From Neonectria sp. B-13 (Eukaryota; Ascomycota; Sordariomycetes; Hypocreales; Nectriaceae), in assembly GCA_002682825.1 (NCBI GenBank), contig NOKP01000002.1, forward strand, positions 2,051,132 through 2,115,131: DNA of 64,000 nt, written 5' to 3'. Positions within the stretch are counted from its first letter, which is position 1, and every line of letters begins with the position of its first letter. The notes beneath the pieces were generated by a model that searched no databases, was not told where the DNA came from, and saw only the letters and a program-made list of their open reading frames with translations. The position numbers were made by a program, and so were the translations under genes. Of the stretch, positions 35,027 through 45,971 are shown piece after piece.

Positions 35027-36498
35027 CTATATGCCGAAGGCGAGTTTCATCCGCTCGTAAGTGTAGAAGGCAACTGCCGCCATTGGAATCACTTTGGCGT
35101 ATCCAATGGTCAGGCCGATAAAGAACCCGGAGAAGCCCCTCTCCCGGAAGATCATGCCGGCCGTCTCGCGGATCCGGAGGCGTCTTCCGTCGCCGACCGC
35201 TCCGCCGACCTGCATCCGGCGCCGGATTACCTCGAGCGGGTACGACGCAGTTTGCGATATTAGGCCTGCTATTCCTCCTGCACAGAGCTCCGCCCATGAC
35301 CGCAGCGGCGCAGGATGCCCCGGAGGATGATCTTTCTTTAGCGGGAGGGTTGTGTATTGTGAAAAGCCGGGGCGGCGCATCAAGTCGCCAACAGTGTCGT
35401 GAGTGAGGAACGACATGCCCGCGTATGGAAGCATTCCGAGAACAGTGGGAGTGAATCCTCGGTAGAAGTTGATGATGCCCGTCTGGTGCGCGAGGGGTGG
35501 CGCTGTCGCCAAAGCCGCATCTACAGCGCCGGAGACCTGCGCCGGAGCACTGACAGGTCGCTCGTGATATATCTGCCTACAGATCTGGGATAAAGAGGAG
35601 TGACCTTCGCGTTTCGTCTCGAATGCGAGGCGCACCCGAATCACCTCTAAGGGATACGTAAAGAAAACAGAAGTGACGCCGGCAAGACTCCCACTGAGCA
35701 ACCGCCTCATGGGTGTCTCATGCGATCGGCGGGGTATAATGATGGCTCGTATTTGTTCGTAGGCCAGGAACTTTATGCCAGCATAAGGGAAGATTCGTAG
35801 GAGGGTCGCGGAGTGGCCTCGGTATAAGCCTAGCATGCCGTCCTGGTGGTAGATAACCTTCATAGCAGTGGCGACGCCGAACCAGGAGCCGCTGTACTTC
35901 GCGAAGAGTGGATTACGGGCTTGGAACAGGATCTTGACTCGATCAAGGGGCGCAACAAGGGTCTTGGCCTAAGAAACCAGTCAGTAAACAATGCGCAACG
36001 ATCTCGTACAATGCAATATCTACTCACAGCACACCCAGCCATGCCGCCAGCGACTCCGGACCTCCAGATATAGTCAAAGCTTTGTGTCCTGCGCTGGGGC
36101 GTGACGGCCTCGCTGTCGGTGGGACACACGGTAGTCTCTGCCTCTTTATGGTGGTCCTTCTTGACCCGGGTCAGGGCGTCGGCGCGGGCATGCTGCCGAG
36201 GGTTGTTTTCGCGCGCAATCTCGGTCATGGAGGCATGTTCCATGAGGGCGGCGTCGGCGGAGGGCATTCCCTGTCGGCTGGCACGTGGCTCTGAGTGGCG
36301 GGTTTGGGGCCTACGGACGCGACATTCCGCGCCGGCGGCGTAGGAAACGGAGTCGGAGACGATGTGCGAGTCGATCGGCGAGGGGATCGGGCTCGAGATT
36401 TGCGGTTTGAGGGAGGATTTCGAACAATGTTCTAGTCTGGGTTCTGGGGGGAGGGGAAGGGAAGGAAGAGTGGCTGTGGGAAGGACGGGATCGGACAT
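35027..36498 (-). CDS. LEU5: Mitochondrial carrier of the Leu5 / SLC25A16-SLC25A42 type (CoA import)
   Basis: Exons on the minus strand are 36028-36498 and 35027-35968; the 59-nt intron joins GMAGCA to AKTLVAPLD. The product is 470 residues, longer than yeast Leu5 because of a polar N-terminal extension of about 135 residues. Three mitochondrial carrier repeats are present, each with the signature Pro-x-[Asp/Glu]-x-x-[Lys/Arg]: PLDRVK, PLEVIR and PLEVIR. Leu5 supports accumulation of coenzyme A in the mitochondrial matrix (established in yeast). The assignment to Leu5, not another carrier, rests on the start FDYIWRSGVAGGMAGC and the segment ARNPLFAKYSGSWFG. It is divergent from the METTL4-like gene, 362 bp apart. 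Confidence 0.88.
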
Positions 36499-36860
36499 GT
36501 ACAGGTTTTGGAGATGCGGGAGAATTTCCCCGGCTGTGAGAACGACAGGGACGTCATTGGGCGGACGCTCAGTGGTCACTCCAAACTTGCAGAGGCCGAG
36601 CAAGTCCCCACTGGTTGGTCACGCCCGCAAAAAGCGCCTAGGATGCTAAAATCCGGGGGTGCTACAGCGGACACCGCAGGGCACGAGAGCGCTGTGCCTG
36701 ATACCCCGGTAAATGCGGTTCCGGCAACCAATGACCGAAGCCGAGGTTTGCCGAATCTCGGCCTGGGAGTCTAGAGTCCAGGTTCCGGCCGGAAGACTCC
36801 GCTTCAAAGACTCGGAGCGCCGGGGACGCGGATGAAATATGAGAATGGGATGCATGTAAG
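36499..36860. promoter_or_regulatory. Divergent promoter of LEU5 and the METTL4-like gene
   Basis: 362 bases between two opposite start codons must contain both promoters. I recognise no specific binding motif here. Confidence 0.5.
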
Positions 36861-37913
36861 ATGACGATACAAGACGACGAGACAGCTCCGTGTAAGGGCG
36901 GCGGGGACAGCCGCGATGACGGTGACACGGCCAACAAATCCATCCTATTCGAGAGCCACGACAAGGCCCTTGTCGTCATCGACATCCCCCGGTCCCTCGA
37001 GGAGAGCCAAGTTCTGCCCTCTCAAGCTCCCCGGCGCCGCATCGTCTCCGCCGAACCCCCGGCGTCGCCTTATTCGACGCCAGAGCCGCGACATGGCATC
37101 GATTACTCGTCCCAGGCTTCACCCTCACTCGCTGTACAGCTCGCTGAGCTCATGACTACTGCCGCGGTGCAGGGTGCGCTACAGGATCTTGGCTCGTCTT
37201 ACCGCGGCCCCTTCCACCTCGCCCGTTTCCTTGAGCCGCAGCCGCCGTCGATATCCGGCCTCCCACCACATCTGCCCCCCAAAGCCGAGCCACTGCTTGG
37301 CTCCATCCAAGAGCTGCGCGAATCCTTTGATGCATCGGCTCCCAGCTTTGACCTCGTCGTCTTGGATCCTCCATGGCCGAATCGGTCCGCGCGGAGAAGG
37401 ACGGACAAGTATGCAACCGTTCAGAATCTCCATGAGATGCGGCGCCTCTTGTCACACATCCCTGTTGCTTCTCACCTCAAATCGGATGGCTTGGTCGCCG
37501 TCTGGATCACTAATAAGCCCAGCATCCATGACTTCCTCATCTCACCTACGGGGCTTTTCGCTGCATGGGGTCTCGAAGTAGTCACTGAATGGACTTGGCT
37601 TAAAGTTACCACCTCAGGCGACCCGCTGTATGACGTCGAATCGGCGTGGAGGAAACCCTGGGAGAAGCTTGTCATTGCGAAACGCATAGGTAGCAAAAGG
37701 CTTGACTCTCTCAAGCCCAAGGTCGTGATTGCAGTCCCGGACGTACACTCCAGGAAGCCCAGCCTGCGAGGCCTGTTCCAAGACATTCTCGGAGAAGGTT
37801 TCACTGGCCTCGAGATCTTTGCCCGTAACTTGACAGCCGGTTGGTGGAGCTGGGGAGATCAGGTCTTGCACTTCCAGCAGACAGAGCATTGGAGTTCAAT
37901 AGACGACGAGTAG
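36861..37913 (+). CDS. MT-A70 family N6-adenine methyltransferase, METTL4-like
   Basis: A single exon encodes 350 residues. The catalytic motif DPPW is at residues 169-172 in the context FDLVVLDPPWPNRSARR. It is followed by a class I methyltransferase C-terminus (GLVAVWITNKPS, EWTWLKVTTSGDPLYD, RKPWEKLVIAKR, IFARNLTAGWWSWGDQVLHF). The arrangement YDVESAWRKPWE and LEIFARNL is typical of METTL4 and its fungal relatives, and distinguishes it from METTL3/Ime4. Known METTL4 enzymes methylate internal m6Am sites in U2 snRNA, and DNA adenine has also been claimed; which substrate applies here cannot be read from sequence. The N-terminal 150 residues are variable and may help choose the substrate. 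Confidence 0.85.
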   Translation: MTIQDDETAPCKGGGDSRDDGDTANKSILFESHDKALVVIDIPRSLEESQVLPSQAPRRRIVSAEPPASPYSTPEPRHGIDYSSQASPSLAVQLAELMTTAAVQGALQDLGSSYRGPFHLARFLEPQPPSISGLPPHLPPKAEPLLGSIQELRESFDASAPSFDLVVLDPPWPNRSARRRTDKYATVQNLHEMRRLLSHIPVASHLKSDGLVAVWITNKPSIHDFLISPTGLFAAWGLEVVTEWTWLKVTTSGDPLYDVESAWRKPWEKLVIAKRIGSKRLDSLKPKVVIAVPDVHSRKPSLRGLFQDILGEGFTGLEIFARNLTAGWWSWGDQVLHFQQTEHWSSIDDE

Positions 37914-38158
37914 CGGCGCAGATATCTGGGCGTATATCCTATTTATTTTGATCTCGCCAACATGCATTGGCCACCCGTAAGGGTTGGTTACAATAATGTA
38001 CATCGCTGGTGCCAGCTAATCCTACAGATGCCCCTCAACCCGACTAGCATCTCCTGGCATCATCCGAGGTCGCCGCGTCCTCTATCAAGCATTCCATACC
38101 ATCCACTTCGACCCATGGTCCTCGTCTTGCGCCTTGTCGCCTCCATAATCAATGCTGC

Positions 38159-38833
38159 TTAGTTGTTCTGCGTGGCTTTGGCCGCATCCTTCTCCAACAG
38201 CTTATCCCACTTCGGGTCTAGGGAGACGTCGTTGGACCATTTCAACTCGCCCGACAGCATCTTCTTGGCGAGATCTGCCAGCTGCTCTCGCTCCTTCGAC
38301 GCGGGCTCTTTGCTCTTCAAGGGGATTTGGAAGCGTTGTCGCTGAATATGCTCATCGTTACGAGTGTCCATGAGGTCCTCACGCATCTTCCACAGCTGGT
38401 TGCTCCACGGCTCCTTGCTGTCGGGAACCTCGGGCCACTGGAATGGCTTGGCCAGCTCGACGTTCATGATCTTTAGGGGCTGCGGGCGGTACCACGAGCG
38501 CGAGTGCGAGTTGCGCTGTGTGAGGGGCTGTTGCTTGACGAATGACCGAACCTTGGTGACTTCGACGTTGTAGAGGTTCCACAGGTAGTCTCGCAGATCG
38601 AACTTGGTGAAGCGCAGCGGTACCTTGAAGCAGGCCTCGTTCGGCGGGAGGTGCTCTTTTCGGAGAAAGGTGATGATGTGGTTCGGCCTGGAGGGGATAA
38701 AAAGGTCAGCTCGCGGACCACAACGAGGGGGAAGGGGACGAGGGAGTCACGGGGCAACTGACAAGAACACCTGCTTCTGACCCAGCTTGAAGCCGGGCAA
38801 TTGGCGTGCCACTTTCTTCGCTACTTCGGCCAT
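38159..38833 (-). CDS. MRP20: Mitochondrial ribosomal protein uL23m (Mrp20)
   Basis: Exons on the minus strand are 38763-38833 and 38159-38687, giving 199 residues. The intron (38688-38762) has a GTCAGT donor and joins KQVFL to PNHIITFLRK. The central segment VPLRFTKFDLRDYLWNLYNVEVTKVRSFV is recognisable as the uL23 fold of fungal mitochondrial ribosomes. The C-terminal half is charged and extended, as in other mitochondrial uL23 proteins. The protein sits at the polypeptide exit tunnel of the mitochondrial large subunit. It converges on the METTL4-like gene. Confidence 0.88.
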
Positions 38834-39305
38834 GGTCGTGGTTGTGCCCGTTCAAGTCGTCGCGACGGTTGAGCTGAGAACGTGAAGAATTTCGACGACT
38901 GACGTCTGATTGGCCTCGGCGGCGAAAGAGAACTTCCGGGGTGTGTGCACGGCTCACCGAGATTGATGCGCACACGCCCCACCTGCCAGCTGTAATCGGT
39001 CGGTGAGTGTCTTAACTTCACGTTTCAATGTGTAAAGCTGGCATTGTCGTTGTGAACAGCAATCGAAACTGACAAGCTGTTTGAGACTCTGAATACTCTG
39101 AGCCGGCTCCGGCATCCCAGGTGTCTTTGTGGAAGGTTTGCGGCCCTTCCCTTGTTTTCCTCTCACGAAAGGGCCGCCAGCCGATTGCTACAACTTCTGT
39201 CCCCCCACTTGTGCCTGCAATCGTCGGTGTGAAAAAGGTACAAAAGGCAGTGACATTCCGAGACCGAACCCTCGCAGAAGCCTTGATGATATCAACTCGT
39301 CAAAG
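38834..39305. promoter_or_regulatory. Divergent region between MRP20 and a gene of unknown function
   Basis: 472 bases. The frame of the right-hand gene is open back to 39129 but has no ATG before 39306. No other element is recognised. Confidence 0.45.
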
Positions 39306-40700
39306 ATGGAGGAGCTCATCGACGGAAGAAGCTCGCTGAGCCCGCTATCCAGCCAGGCAACACCAAGGCCAAAGCAAGACTCAGGTGTTAGTGAAGGAAG
39401 AGGCGCCATGTCCCAATCGCCGTCTCTCGCTCGAGACAAGCCGCTTGGTGCCTCGCCCGAAGAGCACGGAAACTCTTCCGAAGCGTATCTCAAAGAGCAG
39501 ATGGAGCAGGAGAAGGCCCGGTTTCCTGGCGCCAGCGGCTGGGCTCAAGCTGAGGAACGGCTGTTTGAGATCCTGTACATGCGTCAGGATCTGCCTATGC
39601 TGCCGCCAACTTGGGAGATCGACTTCAGCGGCGTGCCGATCTCGGACATCGTCTTTGAGACCTCTGAAGAATTCCCTGCCATAATTTACGCGCACTCAAG
39701 GGACTTCCGAGGTGAGTACTCCGCCTACGGTCCAAATGCTGTTTCCTGACCCTGTGCAGCAACGTTGGCGCTCATGCGATTAATCGACCTCACTTCAAGG
39801 GTCAGGACCAGCGTGCAAACCGGATTCCGCAGAAAGGTCCCTGGCCTTATCAAGCGCGAGCTGGACAAGTATCTGAACTGGGCGGCCCAGGACGGCGAAT
39901 TCGCCCACCTGCGCATCGTCCCAAACATCGTGACCGAGGTCATCGATACCAGCATGCAAGAGACCGACATCAGCGAGTACCTCCGGTACCGAATGCGAGC
40001 TCTAGCACAGCTTCAGCGCGAGTTTCTCAGGAGGGATAGGGACCCGCAGTTCTGGGACGTGGTGAAGCCGAGCATCATGGCGTCGCCCAAGGTGAAGCTG
40101 GAGCCCGAGGGCGACACTCCAACAATGGACAGATGGCCTAGGGCTGTAGCGGGAAGACGCAATTCGGCTATAGCTCCCGATGAGCTCTCAACAGAGACGC
40201 CAACCCGCAATAGAGCCGTGAAGCTGGAGGATGTGCCTCAGAGGCGACGACTCTTTCTAAGTCCTACAACGGCGGATATCGACGAGCTGGCCGAGTGCCC
40301 ACTCGAAGAGAAACACAACGCAGCCACGAAGGTTGATCACCACAAGACGTTACAGGCCGAAGACGAACATACTAAGAACTCAGCAAGCCCGGAATCCTCT
40401 CCAAGCTCCCCCAGACACCCCCAAACACCCTCCCGCTCAAACTACCGCCGCCATCCACCCGTAGTCTACGGGCTTTTCATCCTCAAGACCTCTGTCCTGC
40501 TGCTCACGGTCGACGCCTCCAAGGACGACACCGCCTACGTCAGCTTCCAAGTCCAGGCCAACTTCCAGGACCAGCACCAGGGTGTCTGGAACGCCCTGAC
40601 CATCGCTATTGTAGTATGTCTCGCGCGCGACGAGCTCATGACTCGTGTGTCCGACTTTGAGGAGTTGCCCATCGTTGAGGACAGTGATCCGGATGTATGA
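39306..40700 (+). CDS. Conserved ascomycete protein of unknown function
   Basis: Exons are 39306-39711 and 39760-40700 (48-nt intron, GTGAGT donor, GCAG acceptor, joining DFR-ATLALM), giving 448 residues. It has three parts. A polar start rich in Ser is followed by a folded domain at about 60-245 (ERLFEILYMRQDLPMLPP, FSGVPISDIVFET, MRLIDLTSRVRT, RELDKYLNWAAQDGE). Next is an acidic/Ser-Pro linker. A hydrophobic C-terminal block closes the protein (VVYGLFILKTSVLLLTVDAS, VWNALTIAIVVCLARDELM). I recall similar proteins in other Sordariomycetes but no characterised member. The hydrophobic segments at the end could be buried strands and helices; they alternate with charged residues, so membrane insertion is doubtful. 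It is divergent from MRP20. Confidence 0.72.
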
Positions 40701-41152
40701 TGAGCCGGGTGATGATAAGTGTTAGGACAGTACGATTAATGAGCTTATGATTTGGTTGTTTTGATTATGCCCTTTTCGAAGTTTGGTCTGTTGCAAACAC
40801 CCACCCCCTCACACGCAATCATCATCACAATACCCCTTATGCCTAACAAGTGCCCGCTCACGCATTTTCCCATTAGGACAACATTAATTGTCACAAATAA
40901 AGATCATTACTGAGAAATGGAAATCTGCGCAGAGTCGAAATCAGAGATGCTCTATCTTCATGGCTCTCTCTACATCTATGGTCGTGTCTGATATACCTAA
41001 CCAGATGATCCCTTCTATTCCCAACGCCCAACAATGACGGCTGCCCCCTGCCCACGCGTCTCTCTATCTGTACATACATGTCCATCACAATCGTCTACCG
41101 CCGGGTGGAAAATAACAAAAGAAGAAATAAATCATAATGCAGGGGAGAGGTT
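40701..41152. other. Convergent spacer
   Basis: 452 bases between the stop of the unknown gene and the stop of MME1, with A-rich stretches at 41108-41132. No coding or RNA feature is supported. Confidence 0.5.
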
Positions 41153-42488
41153 CTATATTTCCTCACGCTCAACGGGCACCATAATGTCCAGCTGGTGAAG
41201 TATTCGTTGGTACAAGAACAGCATGCAGCCACTCTGAATGAAGGTCCATACGCCTCGGGGTCCGACGCCGCGGAACCACCCGGCCACTCCCTCGGTGCGG
41301 TAAATGACCTTGAGGCCAGTCACAACGGAGGACGCCTCAAGAGCGATGGCACCGGGTTTAGGTCGGTGGGTGTTGGGGGAGGATGTTGAGATGTGTCGGG
41401 TTTGCGGGTTTGGGTCTTTGGCGTGTCGGGACTCGGCGGGTGGGTTGACCTGGGTCTGAAGGCGCGTCTTGACGACATCGAGAGGGCAGGTGATGACTCC
41501 GGCAAGGCCACCGGCGCTTGCACCAGTAAGGAGTTCGAGAGGGACGCCGATGTCGCGGCTCTGCTTGTATTTGCGGGCCCAGGTGGTGAACTGCTCCCAG
41601 AACATGAACTGCAGGGCGGAGAAGGGGAGGTCTCGGTACAGGGTGGCCTTGTAGCCGTAGAAGAGGGCAGAGGCTCCCTCAGTACGGACAATGGTGCGCG
41701 CAGCATCGATGGTGCCTCGGTAGTTGTAGCCGGAATGAAAATGAGGGTTGTTGTACCGGCCCTGGAGTTGTAGTCGGGTCTTGAGGACTTCTGACGGGAC
41801 ATAGACGATTGATGAAGCGAGGTCTCCAAGGAATCCTGAACATGATCAGTTAGCGTTTGGGCGTCAGCAATTGTGCCATGGTGAGGGAAACTTGCCTGCT
41901 GATAGGTAGGCAAGATGTTGCTGGCAGCCGTGATCGATGAGGAAGCGTTTGCTCCACTCGTACGTGCCGAAGAACAGGACGGTGCCGGGGAACGAGCCAC
42001 TCAATGCTGGAATCCAGCCGCCGTAGAGACCTCTCCGAATTCCTTCCCGATTCCAGATTGTGTAGTAGGACTGTCCGAGAGATGTGTACTTGGGGGGCAC
42101 ATGGGGATCGCCCTGCTGTCTCGTCTTGACAGTATCGAGGGAGTGCATCAATAAGTCGCCGGTTGAGCCTCCAATTCCTCCCGCAATCATAGCCTGCCAT
42201 TGAACCTATGTTAGCGCACTCAGTTCTATTACTGGAAGTGTTGTGATGCTATGGCGCAGCGAGACCGGGGGAACGCACGTGGAGATAGGGCGGTCGGCCT
42301 TCGGATTCGACATCTTGGTTGATCATGGTCTGGTTCTCGGCGAGTCCTGCACTGATACTATCCAAGCGGCGGCCCGGGTGGCCGGCATTGCGATGCTCGG
42401 GAGAAGGCGCGTAGTCGCTCACTGAAGTCGGTGTCGTCGTCGTAGCGGGGGCGAAGACGAGGGTCGAGTCCTGGAGACCGAGGGGCAT
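41153..42488 (-). CDS. MME1: Mitochondrial carrier of the Mme1 (YMR166C) type
   Basis: Exons on the minus strand are 42279-42488, 41896-42193 and 41153-41835, giving 396 residues. It has three carrier repeats with signatures SLDTVK, PSEVLK and PLDVVK. Stretches such as GGIGGSTGDLLMHSLDTVKT, VYVPSEVLKTRLQLQGRYNN and YKATLYRDLPFSALQFMFWE closely follow the yeast YMR166C/Mme1 pattern as I remember it. In yeast, Mme1 is reported to export magnesium from mitochondria. The second intron (41836-41895) is GC-AG: GCAG|GCAAGT donor, CGCTAAC branch site, TTCAG acceptor, restoring LSA-GFLGD. The N-terminal 65 residues are polar and variable. Substrate assignment is by family only. Confidence 0.87.
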
Positions 42489-43188
42489 TCTCCGAGGAGA
42501 GAGGGAACGGCGCGCGGGACGGCGGATGAGGTTGAATCACGGCGGCTGTAACGCAGCAGGCAGCGTGGGTGGAAACGAGGAATAAAAGGTACCGGAGAGA
42601 GAGGATCCCGGGGACGTCGCTGGGGGGTTCGGTAAAGCGAAGAAGCCGGGAAAGCGAAGGTGAGAGAGTCAAGGTGGGAGGGAGGTGGCAGGTTTCGGTC
42701 TCGGTGTCGCGTGGCGGGCCGGGTGATGGAGATTATCATGCCGAGAATTTTGTTGGTTTGGATCCCTGGGATGCGCCTTCCCTAGCGGCGGCCACGGCCA
42801 CGGGCACCGGCAGCGGGCGTCACGGCCACTGTGCTTAGAAGTCGGGCCCGAATTTCTGCCCTGAATTAATTTCTGCCCTGGGACCTGGCTACGGCTTAAC
42901 CCGAGAACTTAGCCATGGTCCGTGCACGTGGGTTAAGGCTGGCTGTTCTATCATTCCCAGTCATGCTCGACAGGAAACAAGAATCGAGATGCGAATACAT
43001 GCATAGTCCGTACTAATGTTGCCCTGATTTTTGCGTTGATCATGCCAACTATCTAAGTGATATTTCCAAATTTATCCGTTAAACCCGGTTGATGATACAC
43101 ATGAAGTCTCTGTTCTATCCTGTGCCGTGTTGTACATCCATTCACCCACTCTTGACACTACTCACTCACTCATACACTGCCCCCATCC
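42489..43188. other. MME1 promoter region and IMP2 3' flank
   Basis: 700 bases between two minus-strand genes. It contains a CACGTG core at about 42925. Open frames here are short and without recognisable content. Confidence 0.5.
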
Positions 43189-43856
43189 TCACCCAGAGAA
43201 CTCACTGCGCTTCACTCTGTCCGCCGCCGCCGCATGCTCCCACCACCTCAACGACCCGAATTTCCGAAACGGATACACAACATACGTCACCCTCCCCGTC
43301 AAAAGCTGCTTCGACACTGGGCCGTACGTGTTGCTGTCCAGGCTCGACCCCGGCGGCCCATCGCCTTCCACCCACACGTGGCCCTGCGGCACCCTCACCG
43401 TCGGCAACGGATGCGGCGCCTTAGTCTGCACCACGTCGTTTTCCAGCGCCACTACTCGCTTGATCGCAATCTTGTCGGGATGCGTCGGACTCCTGTTCTC
43501 CGGCGTCAGCTTGGGGTTCTCTGCTTCCTCGCTTCCTCGCTTCCTCCCCGCGGTGCTCGGAGAACCGGCGCCCATCGTTCATACCGTAACGTCACGACCA
43601 TGCCCCTCTCGAGGTTCTCCTGCGGGGACCACTTGTAGTTGAAGATCACGTCCCGTCGTAGGGTCGAATCCTTGTCGTCATTTAACAGCGGGAACATCGA
43701 GTTGCCGTCCACGACCGTAAACTCCGCCACGTGAAGGTTGATCATGGCTATGACCGGGATCCACGTCGCGAAGCCGAATAGCTTCCATGCCGTGGCACGA
43801 AGGATGCTGGGCTGCCCGCCGCCGCTTGCCCGCCACCATATTGAGCCAAGAGCCAT
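43189..43856 (-). CDS. IMP2: Mitochondrial inner membrane peptidase subunit 2
   Basis: Exons on the minus strand are 43585-43856 and 43189-43492, giving 191 residues. A hydrophobic segment at about 27-42 anchors the N-terminus. The catalytic serine is Ser53 in VVDGNSMFPLL and the catalytic lysine is Lys102 in KIAIKRVVALE, the Ser/Lys dyad of type I signal peptidases. The later segment PQGHVWVEGDGP and DSNTYGPVS is also typical. Imp2, with Imp1 and Som1, cleaves sorting signals from proteins delivered to the intermembrane space. The 92-nt intron (43493-43584) is long for this window and carries a three-copy 8-bp repeat. Confidence 0.92.
43523..43546 (+). repeat. Three tandem copies of GCTTCCTC inside the IMP2 intron
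   Basis: GCTTCCTC is repeated three times without interruption within the IMP2 intron, so length variation would not change the protein. Confidence 0.85.
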
Positions 43857-44469
43857 GAGGCGTCGAAAATGTTACCGTCGTTGCTGAGCAGCGGCGTTGA
43901 GAAACATTTCATAAGAGGTGAGCACGATGAGGTTTGGCTCTTGGTGATGTGCTAGGATTGGCTAAGCTTTTTCTCGGCTAGTGCCGCCGCCCGCCACACT
44001 TTGTAACTACCCATGGCCGGATATCCCATCCCTTCCATACCTTCAATCGACAAAGTGTTGCCTCTCAAAGCGAGCCTCACTTTAACACAAGGGCCCCTTC
44101 CGTAATTAGTGTGTCATTTTCCGTCACAGATCCCAGTACAATGCACCTACTAAAAAAAAACCGATACAGGACCAAACTCAAGCAATGAACCGCCACATTT
44201 CCACAACTAGAACTCACACACGACACACCAAGCCAAAAGAAATTGATCGTGAAAAAGTCGTTAGACGCCACGTCCTACTTGAATAACTACATGAATGTCG
44301 AACTTTTGGGATGCTTTTGCAGCCTGGGTAGACGCTTTCTGCCCGTCTCCTGAACCGCGTCTAATGACACCGTTTTCGTCCGACGCCCCGCTCAAGGGGC
44401 GACCCCGGGACTGGCTCGAGCAGACCTGCCGATTCAGCTCGTCCCGGCGTGATTTGTCCCAACCAATCC
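43857..44469. other. IMP2 promoter region and SUI2 3' flank
   Basis: 613 bases with an A-run (aaaaaaaaa) at 44152-44160. No gene is supported. Confidence 0.5.
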
Positions 44470-45557
44470 TTAAATGGTCTCTGGGATGTTGTCGTCGCTG
44501 TCGCTCATACTCTCGTCGCCGCTGACTTCGGCGTTCTCGCGCTCGCGCTTCTCCATCAGCGCCTGCAGCTCAGCATCATCGCTCTCCGTAACGGCCTTGG
44601 GCTCCATCTTAACGATCAGGTTGCCACCTGCTCCCTCGATGCTCTTTCGGATCTCGACGATGGCCTCTTGCAAGGCCGTAATTCCTACGGTCTTGTCCAG
44701 GCACGTGTTGGTGAGGACGTACAAGGGAGGAGACACGAGCTTGACCTTCACTTGAGACTCCTCGGTGTTTCTGGCCTCGGCAGTGCGAAGCGCAGTCTTG
44801 ACGGCGTCGATGCCCTCATAACCAAAGCAGGTGACCTCGATATCGGCTCGGACCTTGGTCGGTTGGGGAGTAAGTCGCTTGCTGATGTAGAGCTTGAGCT
44901 CATCCGCCACAGGCTGGTTGGGGAAGGTAATATCGTTCCAGACCTCAGGGTTGCTTCATAATGTCAGTAGGATTCTGCAACCCAATGATCCATGCAACTA
45001 ACGTGATAGAGAGCTTGAAGGCGTCGATGGCGTGGCCGAACTTCTTGTTCAGAGGCCAGGCTATGCTCTCGTACAGAGATTCGATCGGGTTCTGGGTCTT
45101 TTCGGCGACGTGGCGCATGATCGAATGGACCATCTTTCCCTTGTTGTATCGCTCCTCGCACTTCACGATATCCTCGGGCGATACTCGGCGCTTCGACAAA
45201 TCGATATATCCTGCGACAACGTGAGTCCCAATTCGAAATCGCTCAGGCCTTCACGTTAGGCTTACCCTTCTCCTTGTCCACTCGGAGCACCACAACGACC
45301 TCATTGCGACCGACTCGGATGAGCTTCTGAATACTTCGGATACGTCGTCGCGAAAGTTCGGAGAGTAGGATCATGCCGTCGATGTTGTCGTACTCGAGCA
45401 GCTTGACGTAGGCACCCATCTCGGCGATCTAGAGTGGGGTCAGAGCGGGTGCGTCCAAACAGACTAGACTTCGACTGACCTGCTTCACATTGACCATGAC
45501 GAAGCTATCGATCTCTGGGAACTTCTCCTCGTAGAAACGGCAGTTTGTTAACGACAT
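44470..45557 (-). CDS. SUI2: Translation initiation factor eIF2 alpha subunit
   Basis: Exons on the minus strand are 45480-45557, 45266-45428, 45003-45210 and 44470-44953, giving 310 residues (yeast Sui2 has 304). The N-terminal S1/OB domain contains [14 protein letters not shown]. Ser52, counting the initiator Met, is the residue phosphorylated by Gcn2-type kinases to trigger the integrated stress response. The helical domain ([35 protein letters not shown]) and the C-terminal alpha-beta domain follow. The protein ends in an acidic tail with Ser/Asp repeats, as in other fungi. The intron donors GTCAGT and GTTAGT are less common forms but give exact phase at every join. It is divergent from BUB3, with 414 bp between the two start codons. 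Confidence 0.96.
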
Positions 45558-45971
45558 CTTGGCGGTATTGTCGAGGATTCGGGAGATTGGGTCGGTTTGG
45601 AGAGGTGAGGTGGGGTTGGGTCCCAAGGTGGCCTTTTACAGACGCAAGCCGAGCTTCAAATGTGGTCGAAAAAATCCGTCGGTATGTGTTTTCTCGGGGG
45701 CGTTAATATTAACCCGTCGTTCGTCGATTTCTCGTGTGGTCGGGTCGTGAATCGTTTGTCTTGGAGGGGGACGTCAAGGATGCGGAGTCATAATTTTGAC
45801 ATTTTACGACACAGACGATGATGGTGGGGTGTGGCGGGGTGTGGCTAGTTTCCAGGCGGTAAGCCCTGGCAGAATACACCAGCTCAACGATGATGGAAGC
45901 TATCGCCACGTGACTAAGCAAGTAAACATCCAAAGCTTCATCTGAGAATATCTCGAAGCGCGCAATTGGTC
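45558..45971. promoter_or_regulatory. Divergent promoter of SUI2 and BUB3
   Basis: 414 bases between two opposite starts, including a CACGTG palindrome about 60 bp before the BUB3 start. Confidence 0.5.
45907..45912. promoter_or_regulatory. CACGTG E-box-like site
   Basis: A palindromic CACGTG in the context GCCACGTGAC. bHLH factors bind such sites in fungi; no factor can be named from sequence alone. Confidence 0.35.
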
